The position numbers and the translations under genes were made by a program. From DASXKD01 sp963734725 (GTDB lineage Bacteria > Actinomycetota > Actinomycetes > Streptosporangiales > Streptosporangiaceae): a stretch of DNA of 64,000 nucleotides. The stretch lies in NCBI GenBank assembly GCA_963734725.1, contig CAVTIX010000010.1:62001-126000 (forward strand), written 5' to 3'. Below are positions 7,925 to 17,390 of the stretch, in pieces; position 1 is the first letter of the stretch; the number at the start of each line of letters is the position of its first letter. The notes under the pieces were generated by a model. It made no database searches and was not told the origin of the DNA. It saw only the letters and a list, made by a program, of their open reading frames with translations.

Positions 7925-9577
7925 ATGGCGGAGCTGACAATCCGGCCCGACGAGATCCGCGATGCTCTTGCGAGCTTCGTCCAGGCCTATGAGCCGGGCG
8001 AGGCCTCCAGGCAGGAGGTCGGCAAGGTCGCCGAGTGTGGCGACGGTATCGCGCGGGTCGAAGGGCTCCCCTCGGCGATGGCGAACGAACTACTGGAGTT
8101 CCCCGGCGGGATCCGCGGCCTCGCGCTCAACCTGGACGTGCGCGAGATCGGCGTGGTCATCCTCGGCGACTTCGCCAAGGTGGAAGAGGGCCAGCAGGTA
8201 CGGCGCACCGGTGAGGTGCTTTCCGTGCCGGTCGGGGACGGGTTCCTCGGCCGGGTCGTGGACCCGCTCGGCGTCCCGCTGGACGGCAAGGGCGACATCG
8301 AGGGCACCGAGCTTCGCGCCCTGGAACTGCAGGCCCCGTCGGTGGTGCAGCGGCAGAAGGTGAAGGAGCCGCTGCAGACCGGGATCAAGGCCATCGACGC
8401 GATGACCCCGATCGGGCGCGGCCAGCGCGAGCTGATCATTGGCGACCGGCAGACCGGCAAGACCGCGATCGCCATCGACACGATCATCAACCAGCGCGCG
8501 AACTGGGAGTCCGGCGACCCGAAGCGCCAGGTCAAGTGCATCTACGTCGCGGTCGGCCAGAAGGGCTCCACCACCGCCCAGGTCCGCCAGGCGCTCGAGG
8601 ACGCCGGCGCGATGGACTACACGGTGATCGTCGCGTCGCCCGCCTCCGACCCGGCGGGGTTTAAGTACATCGCCCCCTACACCGGGTCGGCGATCGGCCA
8701 GCACTGGATGTACCAGGGCCAGCACGTGCTGATCATCTTCGACGACCTGTCCAAGCAGGCGGAGGCCTACCGCGCGGTCTCGCTGCTGCTGCGCCGCCCG
8801 CCCGGCCGCGAGGCCTACCCCGGAGACGTGTTCTACCTGCACTCCCGGCTGCTGGAGCGGTGCGCCAAGCTGTCCGACGACCTGGGCGGCGGGTCGCTGA
8901 CCGGGCTGCCGGTCATCGAGACCAAGGCGAACGACATCTCCGCCTACATCCCGACGAACGTCATCTCCATCACCGACGGGCAGATCTTCCTGGAGACCGA
9001 CCTGTTCAACTCCGGCGTCCGGCCCGCCATCAACGTCGGCCGGTCGGTGTCCCGGGTGGGTGGCGACGCGCAGATCAAGGCGATGAAGAAGGTCGCGGGC
9101 GGGCTCAAGCTGGCCCTGTCGCAGTACCGCGACCTGGAGGCGTTCGCCGCCTTCGCCTCCGACCTGGACGCCGCCTCCCGTGCCCAGCTCGACCGCGGCG
9201 CGCGCCTGGTCGAGCTGCTGAAGCAGCCGCAGTACGCGCCGTCGCCGGTGGAGCGGCAGGTGGTCTCGGTGTGGGCGGGCACCTCGGGCTACCTGGACGA
9301 CGTGCCGATCGAGGACATCGGCCGGTTCGAAGACGAGTTCCTCGGCACGCTGGGCCGCAAGCACTCCGGCATCTATGAGTCGATCAGCGCCACCGGGGAG
9401 CTGAACGAGGACACCGCCACGGCGCTCAAGGACGCGATCGAGGATTTCCGCCGCGGCTTCGAGATCACCGGCGGCGGGATGCTGGTGTCCGACGAGCCGG
9501 AGGAGCCGATGGACGAGGACGAGGTCCAACGCGACGCGGTGACCCGGCGCGTCCCGCCGAAGCCGAAGCCGCAGTAG
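7925..9577 (+). CDS. atpA: F1Fo ATP synthase subunit alpha
   Basis: Alpha is the non-catalytic nucleotide-binding subunit of the hexameric head. The 550 residues show the beta-barrel N-terminal domain, the Walker A GDRQTGKT at about 173-180, the conserved PYTGSAIGQHWMYQG, and the signature PAINVGRSVSRVGG with the arginine finger. The C-terminal extension after about residue 510 is acidic and then basic (DEPEEPMDEDEVQ), typical of actinobacterial alpha subunits. The start follows AGAAAGAGG. It begins 21 bases after atpH and ends 16 before atpG. Confidence 0.98.
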   Translation: MAELTIRPDEIRDALASFVQAYEPGEASRQEVGKVAECGDGIARVEGLPSAMANELLEFPGGIRGLALNLDVREIGVVILGDFAKVEEGQQVRRTGEVLSVPVGDGFLGRVVDPLGVPLDGKGDIEGTELRALELQAPSVVQRQKVKEPLQTGIKAIDAMTPIGRGQRELIIGDRQTGKTAIAIDTIINQRANWESGDPKRQVKCIYVAVGQKGSTTAQVRQALEDAGAMDYTVIVASPASDPAGFKYIAPYTGSAIGQHWMYQGQHVLIIFDDLSKQAEAYRAVSLLLRRPPGREAYPGDVFYLHSRLLERCAKLSDDLGGGSLTGLPVIETKANDISAYIPTNVISITDGQIFLETDLFNSGVRPAINVGRSVSRVGGDAQIKAMKKVAGGLKLALSQYRDLEAFAAFASDLDAASRAQLDRGARLVELLKQPQYAPSPVERQVVSVWAGTSGYLDDVPIEDIGRFEDEFLGTLGRKHSGIYESISATGELNEDTATALKDAIEDFRRGFEITGGGMLVSDEPEEPMDEDEVQRDAVTRRVPPKPKPQ

Positions 9578-9593
9578 GCGGGGAAGGCAGAGC

Positions 9594-10508
9594 ATGGGAG
9601 CACAGCTTCGCGCGGTCAGGCAGCGGATCCGGGCCATCCAGTCCACTGCCAAGATCACCCGTGCCCAGGAGCTCATCGCGTCCTCGCGGATCATCCAGGC
9701 GCAGCAACGGGTGCGGGCCTCGGCGCCCTACGAGGCGGAGCTGACCCGTGCGGTGGAGGCGGTGGTGAGCCGGTCCGCGCAGATCGACCATCCGCTGGTC
9801 CGCGAGCCGGCCGGCGCCGAGCGGGTCGCCGTGCTGATCCTCACCAGCGACCGGGGCTTCGCCGGCGGTTACAACGCCAACGTGCTGCGCGAGGCACAAC
9901 GGCTGCGGGCGCTCCTGGAGGAGGAGCGCGGTGTCGCGGTGCAGACCTACGTGAGCGGAACCAAGGGCATCACCTGGCACCGGTTCCGCGACCGCGAACT
10001 GGCCGGCGAGTGGCGCGGCTTCTCCGAACGGCCCGCGCCGGCCAACGCCGCCGAGATCGCCAGCGCCGTGCTCGAAGCCTTCGAGCAGCCCACCGCCGAA
10101 GGCGGGGTGGACGAGATCCACCTCGTCTACACCGAGTTCGTCTCCATGCTCACGCAGCGGCCCACGGTCCGCCGCATCCTCCCGCTCGAGGTGCAGGAGG
10201 TGGAGGAGGAGCGGCACGAAGGCCCGATTCCGCCGTACGAATTCGAGCCGTCGCCGCAGGCCGTTTTGGATGCCCTTCTCCCGTGGTACGTGGAGAACCG
10301 GATCTACCACGCGCTGCTGGAGAGCGCCGCCGCCGAAATCGCGGCGCGGCGGCGCGCCATGAAAGCGGCCACCGACAACGCCAACGATCTGCTCGAGCAG
10401 TTCACCCGCGAGGCCAACAAGGCCCGCCAGGCGGAGATCACCCAGGAAATCAGCGAGATCGTCGGGGGCGCCAACGCGCTGGCCGAGACAATCGCAGGGA
10501 GCGAGTGA
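9594..10508 (+). CDS. atpG: F1Fo ATP synthase subunit gamma
   Basis: Gamma is the central rotating shaft. The 304-residue protein begins with the long coiled helix (MGAQLRAVRQRIRAIQSTAKITRA), given here only as positions 1-24 of the family-typical N-terminus. It has the conserved ILTSDRGFAGGYNANV in the globular part, and ends with the second long helix (MKAATDNANDLLEQ and following). It lies between atpA and atpD with short spacers. An insertion rich in Glu (EVEEERHEGP, about residues 202-211) is usual in actinobacteria. Confidence 0.97.
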   Translation: MGAQLRAVRQRIRAIQSTAKITRAQELIASSRIIQAQQRVRASAPYEAELTRAVEAVVSRSAQIDHPLVREPAGAERVAVLILTSDRGFAGGYNANVLREAQRLRALLEEERGVAVQTYVSGTKGITWHRFRDRELAGEWRGFSERPAPANAAEIASAVLEAFEQPTAEGGVDEIHLVYTEFVSMLTQRPTVRRILPLEVQEVEEERHEGPIPPYEFEPSPQAVLDALLPWYVENRIYHALLESAAAEIAARRRAMKAATDNANDLLEQFTREANKARQAEITQEISEIVGGANALAETIAGSE

Positions 10509-10515
10509 GGTCGAG

Positions 10516-11979
10516 ATGACCGCAACCCAGGAAAACCAAGCCACCGGCGGCGGCGGCCGAGACGACGCAGGCCTCGTCGGCCAGGTCGCACGGGTCACCG
10601 GCCCGGTCGTGGACGTGGAGTTCGCCACCGACCATATGCCCGACATCTACAACGCGCTGCACGTCAACGTGACCCTGGACGAGACGACCAGGACGCTGAC
10701 CCTGGAGGTCGCCCTGCACATCGGCGACAACATGGTGCGGGCGATCTCCATGCAGCCCACCGACGGCCTGGTCCGCGGGGCCACGGTCACCGACACCGGC
10801 GGCCCGATCACGGTGCCGGTCGGCGACGTGACCAAGGGCCACGTGTTCAACGTGCTCGGCGAGACGCTGGACGTGCCCACCGCGTCCCTCAAGGTCAAGG
10901 ATCGCTGGGGCATTCACCGCGACGCCCCGCCGTTCGACCAGCTGGAGCCGAGGACCGAGATCCTGGAAACCGGGATCAAGGTCCTCGACTTGCTGACGCC
11001 GTATGTGAAAGGCGGCAAGGTCGGCCTGTTCGGCGGGGCGGGCGTCGGCAAGACGGTGCTCATCCAGGAGATGATCACCCGGGTCGCCAAGAACTTCGGC
11101 GGTGTCTCGGTGTTCGCGGGGGTCGGCGAGCGCACCCGCGAGGGCAACGACCTGTTCATCGAGATGACCGAGTCCAACGTGATCAAGGACACCGCGCTGG
11201 TGTTCGGCCAGATGGACGAGCCCCCGGGCACGCGGCTGCGGGTCGGGCTGTCCGCGCTGACCATGGCCGAGTACTTCCGTGATGTGCAGGGACAGGACGT
11301 GCTGCTGTTCATCGACAACATCTTCCGGTTCACCCAGGCCGGCTCGGAGGTGTCCACCCTGCTCGGCCGGATGCCCTCGGCGGTGGGGTACCAGCCCACG
11401 CTCGCCGACGAAATGGGCCAGCTTCAGGAGCGGATCACCTCCACCCGGGGACACTCGATCACCTCGATGCAGGCGATCTACGTGCCGGCCGACGACATCA
11501 CCGACCCGGCCCCGCACACCACGTTCGCCCACCTGGACGCGACCACGGTGCTGTCCCGGGCGATCACCGAGAAGGGCATCTTCCCGGCGGTCGACCCGCT
11601 CGACTCCACCTCCCGCATCCTGGACGCCAAGTACGTGGGGCAGGAGCACTACGACGTTGCCCGCGAGGTGCAGCGGATCCTGCAGCGCTACAAGGAACTC
11701 CAGGACATCATCGCCATCCTCGGCATCGACGAGCTGTCCGAGGAAGACCAGGTCACGGTCAAGAGAGCCAGGCGGATCGAGCGGTTCCTCTCGCACCCGA
11801 TGTTCGTCGCCGAGCAGTTCACCGGCCAGCCGGGCGTGTTCGTGTCACTGTCGGACACGGTGGCCTCGTTCAAGGCGCTGACCGAGGGCAAGTACGACAA
11901 CATCCCGGAGCAGGCGTTCTTCATGTGCGGCGGGATCGAGGACGTCGAGCGCAAGGCCGCGGAGCTGGAGCGCCAATGA
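10516..11979 (+). CDS. atpD: F1Fo ATP synthase subunit beta
   Basis: Beta carries the catalytic sites. The 487 residues include the Walker A GGAGVGKT at about 173-180, the catalytic glutamate segment GERTREGNDL, the Walker B region VLLFIDNIFRF and the conserved ALGFLPS-like region here reading GRMPSAVGYQPTL. A 19-residue hydrophilic N-terminal extension (Thr/Gln/Gly-rich) precedes the barrel. GAGGTCG lies upstream of ATG 10516, only seven bases after atpG. The downstream gap to atpC is 237 bases, unusually long for this operon, and contains repeat copy B. Confidence 0.98.
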   Translation: MTATQENQATGGGGRDDAGLVGQVARVTGPVVDVEFATDHMPDIYNALHVNVTLDETTRTLTLEVALHIGDNMVRAISMQPTDGLVRGATVTDTGGPITVPVGDVTKGHVFNVLGETLDVPTASLKVKDRWGIHRDAPPFDQLEPRTEILETGIKVLDLLTPYVKGGKVGLFGGAGVGKTVLIQEMITRVAKNFGGVSVFAGVGERTREGNDLFIEMTESNVIKDTALVFGQMDEPPGTRLRVGLSALTMAEYFRDVQGQDVLLFIDNIFRFTQAGSEVSTLLGRMPSAVGYQPTLADEMGQLQERITSTRGHSITSMQAIYVPADDITDPAPHTTFAHLDATTVLSRAITEKGIFPAVDPLDSTSRILDAKYVGQEHYDVAREVQRILQRYKELQDIIAILGIDELSEEDQVTVKRARRIERFLSHPMFVAEQFTGQPGVFVSLSDTVASFKALTEGKYDNIPEQAFFMCGGIEDVERKAAELERQ

Positions 11980-12010
11980 GACGCCTTCTGCCATCAACCG
12001 GCGGCCGCGG

Positions 12011-12173
12011 CACGCCGCAGCCGCCGGGCCGAACGCCGCGAGGACGCGAAGCGCCGCAGCGGTGTCCCGGCGGCGAGGACACGCCTCCCACTCCGCCAAC
12101 TTGCGTGCCTCCGGCACGCCCAAGCGCGCTGCTGCCCTGCGCGCCTCCGGCACGACGTCCCGCGAGGAAGGCA
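12011..12173 (+). repeat. Interspersed RBS-bearing repeat, copy B (atpD-atpC gap)
   Basis: Starting with CACGCCGCAGCCGCCGGGCC, this copy shares the GCGGTGTCCCGGCGGCGAGGACACG segment seen in copy C (positions 12057-12081; GTGTCC and GGACAC form a 6-bp stem). In the middle it diverges: it lacks the GGCGCC stem-loop and has two internal copies of CGCGCCTCCGGCACG-like sequence, also seen in copy D. It ends CGCGAGGAAGGCA before ATG. It is longer (about 163 bp) than copies A and C. Confidence 0.75.
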
Positions 12174-12178
12174 ATGAT

Positions 12179-12220
12179 ATGAGCGGCGGGCACGAAGCAG
12201 CGAACGGGCCGGTGACATGA
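12179..12220 (+). CDS. Putative 13-codon leader ORF overlapping the atpC start
   Basis: The strong GAGGAAGG at the end of repeat copy B lies seven bases before ATG 12179. That ATG opens a 13-codon ORF (MSGGHEAANGPVT). Its TGA (12218-12220) overlaps the ATG of atpC (12217-12219) in an ATGA junction. An out-of-frame ATG at 12174 gives only two codons. The arrangement would couple atpC translation to a leader started from the repeat's ribosome-binding site. No homology is recognisable, and its expression is inference from spacing alone. Confidence 0.45.
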   Translation: MSGGHEAANGPVT

Positions 12221-12633
12221 CGGTACGAGTTGCGCTGGTGGCCCCGGACGGCGAGATCTGGTCCGGGATGGCCAGGATGGTGATCGCCAAGACCCTGGAC
12301 GGCGATCTGGGCATTCTCACCGGGCATCCGCCCGTGATCGGCATCCTGGCCGAGGGCAGCCTGGTCCGGATGCTGGACGTCGAGGACGGCCCGGCCGAAA
12401 GCCAGCGGGAGGTACGGGCGGCGGTGAGCAGCGGCTTTCTCTCCGTCACCGACGACCGGGTCTCGATCCTGGTCCGCCAGGCTGAGCTCGGTTTCCAGGT
12501 AGAGGTGGCCGCCGCGCGGGCCCGGCTGGACTCCGCGCTCTCCGAAGCCGGGCAGCTGCCATCGGGCGAGCAGGAAACCCTCGAGGTGAGATACTCCCGC
12601 GCTCTGCTGCGGGCCGCCGGCGACCAGTCCTAG
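12217..12633 (+). CDS. atpC: F1Fo ATP synthase subunit epsilon
   Basis: Epsilon couples gamma to the c-ring and can inhibit ATP hydrolysis. The 138-residue product has the N-terminal beta-sandwich signature (LVAPDGEIWSGMARMV, GDLGILTGHPPVIG) and a short C-terminal helical part. No independent ribosome-binding site is seen directly before ATG 12217 (GGGCCGGTGAC only), in keeping with coupling to the small ORF that overlaps it. The C-terminal helix hairpin is somewhat short and ends with a hydrophilic stretch. It is the last atp gene, followed after 24 bases by a DUF2550 gene. Confidence 0.93.
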   Translation: MTVRVALVAPDGEIWSGMARMVIAKTLDGDLGILTGHPPVIGILAEGSLVRMLDVEDGPAESQREVRAAVSSGFLSVTDDRVSILVRQAELGFQVEVAAARARLDSALSEAGQLPSGEQETLEVRYSRALLRAAGDQS

Positions 12634-12657
12634 CGGGCGCCACCAGCCGGGCCGGGG

Positions 12658-13101
12658 ATGGGCAAAGCGATTGCGCTCGACGCGGCCTGGATCTTCGCTG
12701 CATTCCTGGTCGTCATCGTGGGCGGCGCGATCGGCCTGGCCATCCGCCGGATGCTGCTGGACCGCCGCGGCGGGACGGTGGAGTGCGGGCTGCGCAGGCC
12801 AGGAGGGACCTGGCGGCTGGGCGTCGCCGCCTACGAGGAGGATGAGCTCCGCTGGTACGGCGCGGTCGGCGTGCTTCTCACCCCGGAGGAGGTGCTGGCC
12901 CGGCGGACCCTGGCGGTCGTGTCCCGGCGCGAGGTTTACCCGGCGGAGGCTGCGCTGCTGGGGCCGGGGATGGTCGTGGTGTCCTGCACCGCGGGCGAGA
13001 TGTCCGAGATTGTGGAGCTGGCCATGGGGGAGTCCGCGCTGACCGGGTTCCTGGCCTGGCTGGAATCCGCCCCGCCCGGCTCCTACGCACGCAGCCCGTA
13101 A
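12658..13101 (+). CDS. DUF2550 membrane-anchored protein
   Basis: The 147-residue product starts with a membrane segment (about residues 8-28, LDAAWIFAAFLVVIVGGAIGL) followed by a soluble beta-rich domain. That domain has the typical CGLRRPGGTWRLGVAAYEEDELRWY pattern (about residues 42-66). DUF2550 proteins follow atpC in many actinobacteria. Their function is unknown; location suggests a membrane or cell-wall role. It lies 24 bases after atpC and is likely co-transcribed. It ends convergently, five bases from the cobalamin adenosyltransferase stop. Confidence 0.85.
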   Translation: MGKAIALDAAWIFAAFLVVIVGGAIGLAIRRMLLDRRGGTVECGLRRPGGTWRLGVAAYEEDELRWYGAVGVLLTPEEVLARRTLAVVSRREVYPAEAALLGPGMVVVSCTAGEMSEIVELAMGESALTGFLAWLESAPPGSYARSP

Positions 13102-13106
13102 CCGCT

Positions 13107-13712
13107 TCAGCGCTCGCCGCCGGGCTTCCAGAGCACGTCGCCGTGTCTGGCGTTGGCCCGGCGGGCCAGGATGAACAGCAGGTCCGACAGCCGGTTCAGG
13201 TAGCGGGCGGTGAGCGGGTTCACCGTGTCGGGGTGGGCGCCCAGCGCGGCCCACGCGCTGCGCTCGGCCCGGCGGACCACCGTGCGCGCCGTGTGCAGCA
13301 GCGCCGCACCGGTCGTGCCGCCGGGCAGCACGAAGCTGCGCAGCGTGGGCAGGCCCTCATTGTGCTCGTCGCACGCCCGTTCCAGGTCGCTCACATAGCT
13401 CTCGTCGATCCGCAGCGGCGGGTACTTGGGGTCGCTGCTGATCGGGTTGCACAGGTCCGCGCCGACATCGAACAGCTCGTTCTGGATCCGGGCCAGGAGC
13501 GCCACGAGCCCCGGGTCGAGCTGCCCGAGCGCGAGCGCGGCCCCGATCGCGCAGTTGGCCTCGTCCACGTCGGCGTAGGCGGCCAGGCGCGGGTCGTCCT
13601 TGCCCACGCGGCTGCCGTCGCCAAGCGCGGTGGTACCACCGTCACCGGTCCGGGTGTAGATACGGGACAGCACGACGGGGTTGTCACGGGCGTCCTCACG
13701 GTCTGCTGGCAT
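13107..13712 (-). CDS. pduO: Cob(I)alamin adenosyltransferase, PduO type
   Basis: It transfers the adenosyl group of ATP to cob(I)alamin, making coenzyme B12, needed by acyl-CoA mutases such as the isobutyryl-CoA mutase further on in this window. The 201-residue product has the PduO/MMAB signature: TRTGDGGTTALGDGSRVGKDD near residue 19-39 (ATP-binding loop), then DVDEANCAIG, and RRAERSAWAALG with the arginines of the active site. The start at 13712 was preferred to 13757 because the first 15 extra residues are unlike the family. The gene runs opposite to the atp operon. Confidence 0.92.
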   Translation of the reverse strand: MPADREDARDNPVVLSRIYTRTGDGGTTALGDGSRVGKDDPRLAAYADVDEANCAIGAALALGQLDPGLVALLARIQNELFDVGADLCNPISSDPKYPPLRIDESYVSDLERACDEHNEGLPTLRSFVLPGGTTGAALLHTARTVVRRAERSAWAALGAHPDTVNPLTARYLNRLSDLLFILARRANARHGDVLWKPGGER

Positions 13713-13841
13713 GAACTCACCGTAGCGGGCGGCGCCATGCGCCCCGGCCCTGCCCATGCCCGGGCCGGAAGGGCCGGCGAGATGCCGGGGCGCGGGTTAG
13801 GGTTGTCCCCTACAGACGCGTTCTGCGGTCGTGAGGTGGCT

Positions 13842-15491
13842 GTGTACGACTATGTCATCGTGGGCGCCGGTAGCGCCGGATGTGTCCTGGCGCTGCGCCT
13901 CACCGAGAACCCCTCGACGCGCGTCCTGCTGCTCGAGGCCGGGCCGCCGGACGACGCGGACGAGATCCACATCCCGGCGGCGCTGAACCTGCTGTTCCAG
14001 AGCACCTACGACTGGGACTTCCACACCGTCCCACAGGAACGGGCGGCCGGACGGGAAATCTACTGGCCGCGCGGGCGCGTGCTCGGCGGGTCCTCGTCGA
14101 TGAACGCCATGATCTACATCCGGGGCAACCGGCACGACTACGACACCTGGCGGGACGAATACGGGTGCAGCGGCTGGGGCTATGCCGACCTGGTGCCCTA
14201 CTTCCGCCGCGCCGAGCGCAACTCCCGCGGCGCCGACGCCTACCACGGCGGCACGGGACCGCTGTCGGTCTCCGACCTGTCCTTCCAGTCGCCGATCACC
14301 AAGACCTGGGTCGCCGCCGCCCAGGAGTGCGGGCTGCCCGCCAACGACGACTTCAACGGCGCGCAGCAGGACGGCAGCGGGTTCTACCAGGTGACTCAGC
14401 AGGACGGACGGCGCTGCTCGGCCGCGGACGCCTTCCTGCGGCCAGCCATGGCGCGCCCCAACCTCGAGGTGAAGACCGACGCGCGCGCCACAAAGGTCGT
14501 GGTCGAGGGCGGCCGGGCCGCCGGGGTGCGGTACCTGGAGCGCGGGACCGAGGAGACCGCCTACGTCCAGGGCGAGGTCATCGTGAGCAGCGGCGCCGTC
14601 GGCAGCCCGCAGCTGCTCATGCTGTCGGGCATCGGTCCCGCCGATCACCTGCGCGAGCTCGGCATCACCGTGATGGTGGACAGTCCTGGCGTGGGCGCCA
14701 ACCTGTCCGACCACCCGGTCGTGCCCGCCATGTGGCGGACCCCGAAGGTGCCCGCCCTGTGGGAGAAGGCGGGCCCGAAGAACCTGTTCCGCTGGCAGCT
14801 ACGGCATTCCGGACCGTTCACCTCGAACGTCGCCGAGTCCGGCGGGTTCAGCCGGACCCGGCCCTCGCTGCCCGCCCCCGACCTGCAATGGCACGCGCTG
14901 CCCACCCCGTTCCTGAACCAGGGCCTGGCCGACCCGCAGACCAGGGCGTTCACGCTGCTCATCACATTGGTCGACGTCGGCAGCCGGGGCCGGATCTGGC
15001 TGCGCAGCGCCGACCCCCGGCACAAGCCCGCGATCGACCCGGCGTACCTGTCGGACAGCACGGACATCGCGCCGATGGTGGAAGGGGTCCGGATGGCCCG
15101 CGAGTTCGCAGTGGCGGCCCCGCTGGCCAAGGTCTGCACCGAAGAACTGGCGCCCGGGCCCGGCGTGCACACCGACGCTGAGGTGCGCGAGTGGATCCGG
15201 CGTGACCTGGGAACTCTCTACCACCCCGTCGGGACCTGCGCGATGGGCGGTGACTCGCGGCTGGCGCTCGCCAAGATCACCAGCGTGGTGGACCCGGAGC
15301 TGCGGGTCCGCGGCGTCGAGGGCCTGCGGGTGGTGGATGCCTCGGTGATGCCGGTCGTGCCGCGGGGCAACACCAACGCCCCCACGATCGCCATTGCCGA
15401 GCGCGCCGCCGACCTGATCATCGGCCGGGCCCCGCTGGACCCCACCGACCCCGCCCTGGAAAGCGAGCCCATGCCCGCCGAACTGGCCTAG
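13842..15491 (+). CDS. GMC-family FAD oxidoreductase (choline dehydrogenase-like)
   Basis: This flavoenzyme oxidises an alcohol or similar donor; the substrate cannot be told from sequence. The 549-residue product opens with the FAD-binding YDYVIVGAGSAGC. It has the GMC signature around GRVLGGSSSMNAMIYIRGN, a second GMC motif SSGAVGSPQLLMLSGIGP, and the catalytic histidine in YHPVGTCAMG, with GNTNAPTIAIAERAADLI at the end. GTG 13842 was chosen over far-upstream starts because FAD-binding begins at once and GAGG lies five bases before it. The last codons and the stop fall in the first unit of a 16-bp tandem repeat. Confidence 0.9.
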   Translation: MYDYVIVGAGSAGCVLALRLTENPSTRVLLLEAGPPDDADEIHIPAALNLLFQSTYDWDFHTVPQERAAGREIYWPRGRVLGGSSSMNAMIYIRGNRHDYDTWRDEYGCSGWGYADLVPYFRRAERNSRGADAYHGGTGPLSVSDLSFQSPITKTWVAAAQECGLPANDDFNGAQQDGSGFYQVTQQDGRRCSAADAFLRPAMARPNLEVKTDARATKVVVEGGRAAGVRYLERGTEETAYVQGEVIVSSGAVGSPQLLMLSGIGPADHLRELGITVMVDSPGVGANLSDHPVVPAMWRTPKVPALWEKAGPKNLFRWQLRHSGPFTSNVAESGGFSRTRPSLPAPDLQWHALPTPFLNQGLADPQTRAFTLLITLVDVGSRGRIWLRSADPRHKPAIDPAYLSDSTDIAPMVEGVRMAREFAVAAPLAKVCTEELAPGPGVHTDAEVREWIRRDLGTLYHPVGTCAMGGDSRLALAKITSVVDPELRVRGVEGLRVVDASVMPVVPRGNTNAPTIAIAERAADLIIGRAPLDPTDPALESEPMPAELA

Positions 15492-15603
15492 AGCCGAACT
15501 GGCCTGGAGCCGAACTGGCCTGGAGCCGAACTGGCCTGGAGCCGAACCGGCCTGGAGCCGAACCGGCCTGGAGCCGAACCGGCCCGCAGCCGAACTGGCC
15601 TGA
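15476..15603 (+). repeat. Eight 16-bp tandem repeats covering the stop codon of the GMC gene
   Basis: The unit AGCCGAACTGGCCTGG occurs eight times head to tail from 15476 to 15603. The first unit reads CGCCGAACTGGCCTAG and contains the TAG stop at 15489-15491. In units 2-6 the corresponding position is TGG, so a single G-to-A difference ends the gene. Units 5-7 share AACCGG instead of AACTGG. There are no spacers, so this is a minisatellite, not a CRISPR array. Confidence 0.9.
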
Positions 15604-15684
15604 CTCCGCGCCGATGGTTTCCCCTGGCGCAATCCATACTTAACTGCCGCTGAATCCCCGGCTGCGATGCTTCGAGCAGATGCC

Positions 15685-15750
15685 TGAGCGGCGCGCCTGC
15701 GGGGGCCGGGCCGCTCAGACCTCGGGGCCCCGAAGGGGAGCGGGGCCCCG
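15685..15750. terminator. Two GC-rich hairpins between convergent genes
   Basis: Between the GMC gene and the aldehyde dehydrogenase there are two stems: TGAGCGGC (15685-15692) pairing with GCCGCTCA (15710-15717), and a perfect 10-bp stem CGGGGCCCCG (15723-15732 with 15741-15750, 8-base loop). The second ends two bases from the aldehyde dehydrogenase stop codon. Together they probably terminate transcription from both sides. Confidence 0.6.
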
Positions 15751-15751
15751 C

Positions 15752-17260
<1,509 letters not shown>

Positions 17261-17390
17261 CGGTCCTCACCATCACCCGGGCCGCCATGCGCCGCCTGAT
17301 ACGCGCTAGTAAATCATCGCCGGCGCCTGCCCTGATACCGCCGCCAGGCCTGACCGGCGCGGCGGCCGCGATCTGGTTGACTGGGCAACC

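Noticed and set aside
13143..13841. Long N-terminal extension of the GMC oxidoreductase
   Set aside because: It is antisense to the cobalamin adenosyltransferase and the FAD motif begins right after GTG 13842, which has its own GAGG.
15476..15603. Tandem 16-bp repeats as a CRISPR array
   Set aside because: No spacers between units, units too short, and no cas genes nearby.
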